Shown piece after piece: positions 6,170 through 10,249 of a DNA stretch of 10,249 nucleotides. The DNA lies in contig JAHQWF010000007.1 in the NCBI GenBank assembly GCA_029856055.1, forward strand, positions 1 through 10,249. The letters run 5' to 3'. Each line of letters begins with the position of its first letter. The stretch's first letter is position 1. The DNA is from Candidatus Njordarchaeota archaeon. Lineage in GTDB: Archaea > Asgardarchaeota > Njordarchaeia > Njordarchaeales > Njordarchaeaceae. The notes under the pieces were generated by a model. That model did not search any database. It worked only from the letters and a program-made list of their open reading frames with translations, and was not told the DNA's origin. The translations under genes were made by a program, and so were the position numbers.

Positions 6170-8146
6170 TTGAATGTTAAACAGAGCAAAACAAAAAAAC
6201 ATCCTTTTGAAGATTACGCTCCGGCACCTTATGAAGATCCATTAATTTATCCTGGTAAATGGCCCGATTGGTCTTTTCTATATGTTAATTTACCCAAGAA
6301 CAAATTATTTGAAGTTATTGAGATATTTACGCAAAAGAATAGGAAACTTAATCATTCTGAAGTAAGAATAAGGAATTATTATTATAACATAGGTAAATAT
6401 CTACGTGACATAAATGAACCTGTTATTGCAGAAAGAATACCAGTTTTAACTTATGGATCTAATAATTGTCCTCGACAATTATATCTGAAGCGTGTGATAG
6501 GCGCGGTACCAGTTATTAAAGCTAGATTAATAGGTTTTGATGTTGTTTATTCAGCTCATATGTCTAGAAGAGGCTATATACCTGCAGCGCTTATCGAATC
6601 AGAAGGCACAGAAATAAATGTCTTTGTAGCTTTGTTCGATGAAGTTCAATTAGAGATAATAAATCAGACTGAGGGTAGGCCAGAAGTATATGAACTTGTA
6701 AAAATTGATTTTGATGGAAAAAGACGTAAACTAGTTTTAGAGAATGGTGAGATATTATCTTATGTATATACTTATGTCTCTAAGAAAGGGATACTGGCGA
6801 TAGATGAAAAACCTATAGCTCTTCAAGCGATTATTGCAAAAAACAGGAAATTTATGCAAATGGATGAAAAAGATATTCTAAGTGAAATTATGAAAAAATT
6901 ATGTGTTGACATGAAAGCGGCTCCTCCTATTAGTGATCTATGCCCATGGGAACTCAAAAATATTATAGATTTAATTAGGAACAAAAAACACATTGAAATG
7001 CTTAACATTATTAACGAAGTATTAAGAAAAAGGTATAGATTGGAAACTAACTTAGCTAGGAAAGATTACGTTACAATTATTGAGGCAGCCACTAAAGATA
7101 GTGAATACTTAATAAAGAGAAAAGAGAACGATATATTACGTGTTGCGATTAAACCCTATATTGATATTCCAATTAGGTTTGAGAACCTCCCAAGAATGTT
7201 TAATGAATTACAGATCATTCCAACTGCTAGAAGAGATCATGTAAAAGGTGATTATATAATAAGACTCAACGAAGAAATAGCTAAAAAACTAGGTTTTTGT
7301 AACTGCATATTTCATAGAATTTTAAGAAGAATAGGTTTCAATGATTATGTCGCTATTGTTAACGATTATCATAGATCAGAGAAGCATGATCTAGGAAAAG
7401 AATTTAGTACATTTGGTATATTAGTTATTGATAATTCAGTTAAAAATGGTCAAGTTGCGGTAGATTTATCATTAAGACACAGTATAGGTCTATCAAGGTA
7501 TGAATACGCGAAATTTTATAAGGTTAAAGTTGATTTCAAATGGCGATTAAGAAATATGCTTGCTAAGTTGTTTGGTATTCAATATACTATAGCGAGGGTC
7601 AGAAAAGGTGATGTAACTGACGTAGAGAAAAATATCTGCCGAGCAGAGAAACAAATATTTGATGATATAGGTATTTCAAATAATGATTTCTGCGTTATAG
7701 AGCACTTAAAGAGAGATAAAGATGAATCATATAGAATAAAAAGCATAAGATTAAGAGCTCTGGAGCTGATTCCTGAGATAAAGAAAAGCAGAACTAAGAT
7801 TCAAATACCATTATGGAAAGCTAGATTTCCCGACTGTCAGACACTACTTGGTATAGCACCAGAAATAGCTTGGATTTTACTTGATATTCATGCAAGGGAA
7901 GAATTAGGTGTTAATGTGTGTGGAGCAGTAAGAATTAGAAGATCAATATCTCACGAACTAAGTAAGAGGCTCTCAGAGTTTGCTTTCGTATTACTACTCA
8001 CTATCCTCGGAGCCATACTAACATACGGGCAAGGAGATATAATCCAGTTTGGTTCAATCTCAATAAAAATCTCATTACTATTATTCCTAATATTTGTTGT
8101 AGCTATACTACTCATAGCGCTTGAAATAAGAAGACAAATAATATAG
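6170..8146 (+). CDS. Membrane-anchored GGCT-like/beta-barrel-repeat fusion protein
   Basis: This 658-residue protein is not one I can name. Residues about 90-205 resemble a gamma-glutamylcyclotransferase (GGCT/AIG2-like) fold: LTYGSNNCPRQL (93-104) contains the YGSN substrate loop, and E168 in INQTEG fits the catalytic glutamate of the family. Residues 225-345 are mostly helical and charged. From 350 to 592 four segments share a pattern of strand, helix, (I/L)G(F/L/I/V), strand, centred near 375, 440, 501 and 580 (for example LDIHAREELGV before AVRIRR). This recalls the half-repeats of VAT-N/double-psi beta-barrels. Two hydrophobic helices (about 602-619, 633-651) end the protein, with basic residues on both outer flanks, implying a cytoplasmic body on a hairpin anchor. 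The start is TTG at 6170. It is isolated on its strand between an ABC operon and a convergent phosphoesterase, so context gives no role. Confidence 0.7.
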   Translation: MNVKQSKTKKHPFEDYAPAPYEDPLIYPGKWPDWSFLYVNLPKNKLFEVIEIFTQKNRKLNHSEVRIRNYYYNIGKYLRDINEPVIAERIPVLTYGSNNCPRQLYLKRVIGAVPVIKARLIGFDVVYSAHMSRRGYIPAALIESEGTEINVFVALFDEVQLEIINQTEGRPEVYELVKIDFDGKRRKLVLENGEILSYVYTYVSKKGILAIDEKPIALQAIIAKNRKFMQMDEKDILSEIMKKLCVDMKAAPPISDLCPWELKNIIDLIRNKKHIEMLNIINEVLRKRYRLETNLARKDYVTIIEAATKDSEYLIKRKENDILRVAIKPYIDIPIRFENLPRMFNELQIIPTARRDHVKGDYIIRLNEEIAKKLGFCNCIFHRILRRIGFNDYVAIVNDYHRSEKHDLGKEFSTFGILVIDNSVKNGQVAVDLSLRHSIGLSRYEYAKFYKVKVDFKWRLRNMLAKLFGIQYTIARVRKGDVTDVEKNICRAEKQIFDDIGISNNDFCVIEHLKRDKDESYRIKSIRLRALELIPEIKKSRTKIQIPLWKARFPDCQTLLGIAPEIAWILLDIHAREELGVNVCGAVRIRRSISHELSKRLSEFAFVLLLTILGAILTYGQGDIIQFGSISIKISLLLFLIFVVAILLIALEIRRQII

Positions 8147-8184
8147 CAAATAACGGGATTCTCTACTTTATAATTATCATATAA

Positions 8185-9003
8185 CTAAAAATAAAAGATA
8201 AACATGTTACTTAGATTATGCGATACGTCCACGTTAATGAAGTATATCCAATTTACTCTGAGAGCTTTTCGCGAGAGATTTCTTTTATCTGTATGGCCGA
8301 AGAAAACGTAGCGAACTATATCGCTGTATTTCAGTATTTCTGACCCTAGTTTCTCGCTACCTAGATAAGCGTTCCAGAAGTCCTCTTTGATATTTCTTAT
8401 CTTGATAAATTCTCTTAAAGGAACGAAATGGAGCAATACTACTACTTTCTCAACATTACTCTTTCTTAATCTATCTAATTGATTCCTAAGGTTCTTAAGA
8501 TGAATTTCTAGGATATCCTCTACCTTCATGTTGAATCTTGTAAAGATAAAATCGTTCCATTGATAACCCATATAGTAGCCACTATCAAGAATATACCTAT
8601 TCATCCTGAATTTCCAATCAGCGAAACTATAATCATACCATCCTGGGACACCTGCAAAACCAATATCATCAACAATAAGCTCTTTATCCCATAAAGGAAA
8701 ATCACCATATTCCTTGAATACACCTCGATAAACATCAATTAAGTTCCAAGAATTCAGACCTCTCCTAATCATGTTTTTTGATAACCAAAAATCATGATTT
8801 CCCATTACTGCAATGATCTTTGCTTCGGTTCTTTTATGAATTTTTGACAAAAATACCCTAAGATACTGAACATTACCATAATTAAGAATATCACCACATA
8901 GCAATATCAGATCAATATTCTCTTTTTTTATTAGATCCAAGAACTGATGGAATAATTTTCCTTCTCGTGGATAATGAAGATCCCCAAGGACAATAATTTT
9001 CAT
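8185..9003 (-). CDS. Calcineurin-like metallophosphoesterase
   Basis: This protein of about 272 residues carries the binuclear-metal motifs of the calcineurin-like phosphoesterase family: GDLH (7-10), GD (37-38), GNHD (68-71), H192 in VLLHFVP, and GHTD (236-239). It would hydrolyse a phosphomonoester or phosphodiester; substrate unknown. The last motif is normally GH-x-H, and the second histidine is aspartate here, which may alter one metal site. I chose the ATG at 9003 because it begins MKIIVLGDLH, the usual family start; in-frame ATGs at 9009 and 9045 exist, but a TATA-like T-rich box near 9063-9073 would put the transcript start close to 9045. The gene is convergent with the fusion protein (38 bases between stops) and lies downstream of the broken MNT gene on the same strand. 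Confidence 0.85.
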   Translation of the reverse strand: MKIIVLGDLHYPREGKLFHQFLDLIKKENIDLILLCGDILNYGNVQYLRVFLSKIHKRTEAKIIAVMGNHDFWLSKNMIRRGLNSWNLIDVYRGVFKEYGDFPLWDKELIVDDIGFAGVPGWYDYSFADWKFRMNRYILDSGYYMGYQWNDFIFTRFNMKVEDILEIHLKNLRNQLDRLRKSNVEKVVVLLHFVPLREFIKIRNIKEDFWNAYLGSEKLGSEILKYSDIVRYVFFGHTDKRNLSRKALRVNWIYFINVDVSHNLSNMFIFYF

Positions 9004-9083
9004 GCTCATAACCGCATTACTATGCTTTCTTGAAAATAGGAGCATTAAGATCGCAAGACATAAAAATAAAATGCTTATTACTC

Positions 9084-9480
9084 TTATCTCCGCTTTGAAA
9101 ATAATTTTTTAGCTTCTTCTAAACTTAGCTTCTGCCTATGTCCTTGATCTTTCCAAAGTTTTATGTATCGATAGAAATACTCATATAATTCGAGTTCATC
9201 AGTATATAGGATCACGTGATTATTAATTATCTCTATCTTCATGCACAGTGGTAGAAGCTCAAATAAGCATATATCATAGTTTCTTGGTAACATACCAGCA
9301 ATTTTATTTGCGAAATTCTCCTTATCCATAACATCCGGGGCAACAACATATATCAATATCATTCCTCTCTGTGAAATCTCCTTTAGCGAGGGAACCGAAA
9401 ACTATGATAGAGTGAACACCATTAAGGGCAAATATTTTCTTGACACGATCCCTTATTTCTCTAATTCTCTCATCATCCAT
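9084..9480 (-). pseudogene. Frameshifted MNT-type nucleotidyltransferase (antitoxin)
   Basis: Reading from the ATG at 9480, a strong GAGGTGG site seven bases upstream opens a minimal nucleotidyltransferase with the active site GSLAKGDFTERNDID (GS at 29-30, D41, D43). One codon later the frame runs into CCCPGCYG and stops. In the +1 frame the domain continues perfectly (VVAPDVMDKENF, then NYDICLF with the third acid, ILYTDELELYEYF) to a stop at 9084. One extra base in the AT-rich GATATATG run (about 9348-9353) explains it, and removing it restores about 131 codons. MNT proteins act as antitoxins to HEPN toxins, in some systems by adding AMP to the toxin. The preceding truncated HepT overlaps this gene by 28 bases. 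This is either true decay, a sequencing error, or less likely programmed +1 recoding. Confidence 0.75.
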
Positions 9481-9665
9481 TTCTCAACCACCTCTATAAA
9501 TCTTATCAGGTAACCTAAGAGTTTTTTAATGCTTTCAAAAGCCATTTTATCACTTAACTTATTGTAATGATACACAAGCCTATTTCTTAAGCCATTAGCT
9601 TTAATTAGTGATTTTAATTCTTGATAATAACCTTTGAACAAACCACTTATAAAAAATATTTTCAC
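9453..9665 (-). pseudogene. Truncated HEPN (HepT/DUF86) toxin, C-terminal half
   Basis: A 70-codon frame from a GTG at 9665 has the C-terminal part of a DUF86 HEPN ribonuclease. GLRNRLVYHYNKL (about 25-37) is the RNxxVHxY-type active-site segment, with R27, N28 and a shifted H33, followed by the last helix (FESIKKLLGYLIRFIEVVEKW). Full DUF86 proteins are roughly 110-145 residues, so about half is missing from the N-terminus. A stop lies three codons upstream, and the divergent HEPN gene begins 55 bases away, leaving no room for the rest. It overlaps the MNT gene by 28 bases, the usual toxin-antitoxin layout. The normal motif is RNRLVHEY; the YH order here is a further sign of decay or divergence. 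Confidence 0.65.
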
Positions 9666-9698
9666 TCTATATCATAAACAAATAAAAAGCGGTAAAAT

Positions 9699-9711
9699 GA
9701 TTTTAATAGTT
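9699..9711 (+). promoter_or_regulatory. TATA-like box of the plus-strand HEPN/MNT module
   Basis: GATTTTAATAG, centred near 9704, would place the transcript start close to 9730. That coincides with the TTG at 9729, suggesting a leaderless mRNA; no ribosome site precedes the TTG. It lies within the short space between the two opposed HEPN genes. Confidence 0.4.
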
Positions 9712-9728
9712 AAGTATGGTTGATTTTA

Positions 9729-10109
9729 TTGCGTGAAGAAGTTAATTGGTGGTTTAAAACAGCTAAAATAAACTTAGCTCGTGCAAAAAGGTCGTTTGAA
9801 TCCAGTGATTATGAAGAGTGTGCTTTCTGGTCACATCAAGCAGTTGAATTCGCATTGGAATCATTCATAATATTTTTGGGCGATATACCACCAAAAACCC
9901 ATAATCTTAAGAGACTCTACGATAAAGTTAAGAAAGACATTAAATTGAATGATCAGCTAATATCTGAATTAACTCCATACTACTCAGTATCAAGGTATCC
10001 AGATATATTTATGGGGATTCCTAGCGTACATAGAGATACAGCAAAGAAATTTCTTGAATTCGCAGAAGAGGTCTTGAGGATAATAGGTGATAAAATTGGA
10101 GATAAATAA
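9729..10109 (+). CDS. HEPN-domain protein (COG2250-like), probable toxin
   Basis: This helical protein of about 126 residues fits the HEPN family in its COG2250-like branch. W7/W8 followed by a helix (AKINLARAK), then YEECAFWSHQAVEFALESFIIFLG (28-51), THNLKRLYDKV (57-67) and a YYSVSRYPD segment (84-92) are all typical, and the length is usual. HEPN proteins with an MNT partner are often RNase toxins or nucleotide-binding subunits; here the pairing is direct, since the MNT start lies inside this gene. I prefer the TTG at 9729 over one at 9720, because MREEVNWWFK resembles family starts and the TATA-like box fits a leaderless start there. It is the intact counterpart of the broken HEPN gene on the other strand, but from a different HEPN branch. 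Confidence 0.8.
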   Translation: MREEVNWWFKTAKINLARAKRSFESSDYEECAFWSHQAVEFALESFIIFLGDIPPKTHNLKRLYDKVKKDIKLNDQLISELTPYYSVSRYPDIFMGIPSVHRDTAKKFLEFAEEVLRIIGDKIGDK

Positions 10110-10249
10110 AGTGATTGAAGAATTTGTTAAAAAGGTGTCGAGGAAAATAAGGATAAAGAAGATCATATTATTTGGTTCAACAGCAAGAGGAAATAGATTA
10201 AAAACAAGTGATGTTGACATAATTGTAGTTTCAGATGATTTTAAAGATA
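10096..10249 (+). CDS. MNT-type nucleotidyltransferase, partial (runs off window)
   Basis: The first 51 codons of a minimal nucleotidyltransferase are present. ILFGSTARG (24-32, with G27 S28) and SDVDIIVV (D39, D41) form the GS...DxD active site that binds the nucleotide and metal. The TTG at 10096 is chosen as start because GGTGAT (10086-10091), inside the HEPN gene, sits four bases upstream, giving a 14-base overlap; a GTG at 10111 is the alternative. The protein is the probable antitoxin of the HEPN protein and may act by transferring AMP to it. The remaining two thirds, including the third acidic residue, lie past the window end. Confidence 0.85.
   Translation, partial: MEINKVIEEFVKKVSRKIRIKKIILFGSTARGNRLKTSDVDIIVVSDDFKD

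Noticed and set aside
6823..7008. A 61-codon minus-strand open frame
   Set aside because: It lies wholly inside the fusion-protein gene, and its hydrophobic translation is a by-product of lysine- and isoleucine-rich coding on the other strand.
9990..10220. A 76-codon minus-strand open frame
   Set aside because: It is antisense to the HEPN and MNT genes, both of which have clear family motifs and ribosome sites or starts.
1..10249. Insertion sequence or integrase
   Set aside because: No transposase or recombinase motif was recognised in any frame; the only mobile-element hint is the single inverted-repeat element at 5881-5969.

Overview
The window looks like accessory DNA from an AT-rich, probably hyperthermophilic archaeon of the Thermoproteota (Crenarchaeota). 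The pointers are heavy use of ATA, AGA and AGG codons, T-rich TATA-like boxes about 25 bases upstream of starts, GGTGAT/GAGGTG ribosome sites, TTG and GTG starts, VapBC and HEPN/MNT toxin-antitoxin pairs, and a DUF3782-like PD-(D/E)XK protein. Species cannot be fixed from the sequence alone.

Region 1 (1-2190, + strand): a VapB (ribbon-helix-helix)/VapC (PIN) pair behind a symmetric GTATAC operator; a gene-poor stretch; a frame-broken gene of unknown function (886-1348); and a coiled-coil PD-(D/E)XK nuclease-like protein whose coiled coil contains an exact 54-base tandem repeat.

Region 2 (2256-5769): a regulated ABC export locus. A winged-helix regulator and a polytopic membrane protein overlap on the minus strand. 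They diverge from a plus-strand operon of an ABC-2 ATPase and its permease, which has a large outside domain with six N-glycosylation sequons. The 132-base divergent promoter holds two TATA-like boxes with an 8-base inverted repeat between them, a plausible site for the regulator.

Region 3 (5770-8146): about 400 bases without a gene, containing an 89-base inverted-repeat structure, then a TTG-started 658-residue protein. This appears to combine a gamma-glutamylcyclotransferase (GGCT)-like N-terminal domain, a helical linker, four repeats resembling a beta-barrel (VAT-N/swapped-hairpin) half motif, and a C-terminal two-helix membrane anchor. It is the most novel-looking object in the window.

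Region 4 (8185-10249): a calcineurin-like metallophosphoesterase on the minus strand, then two HEPN/MNT toxin-antitoxin modules back to back. The minus-strand module is broken: HepT has lost its N-terminal half, and its MNT partner carries a +1 frameshift right after the GS...DxD active site. The plus-strand module looks intact, and its MNT gene runs off the window end.

Overall this is a toxin/nuclease-rich accessory region with gene decay around an ABC export unit. No rRNA, tRNA, complete insertion sequence or CRISPR array was found.
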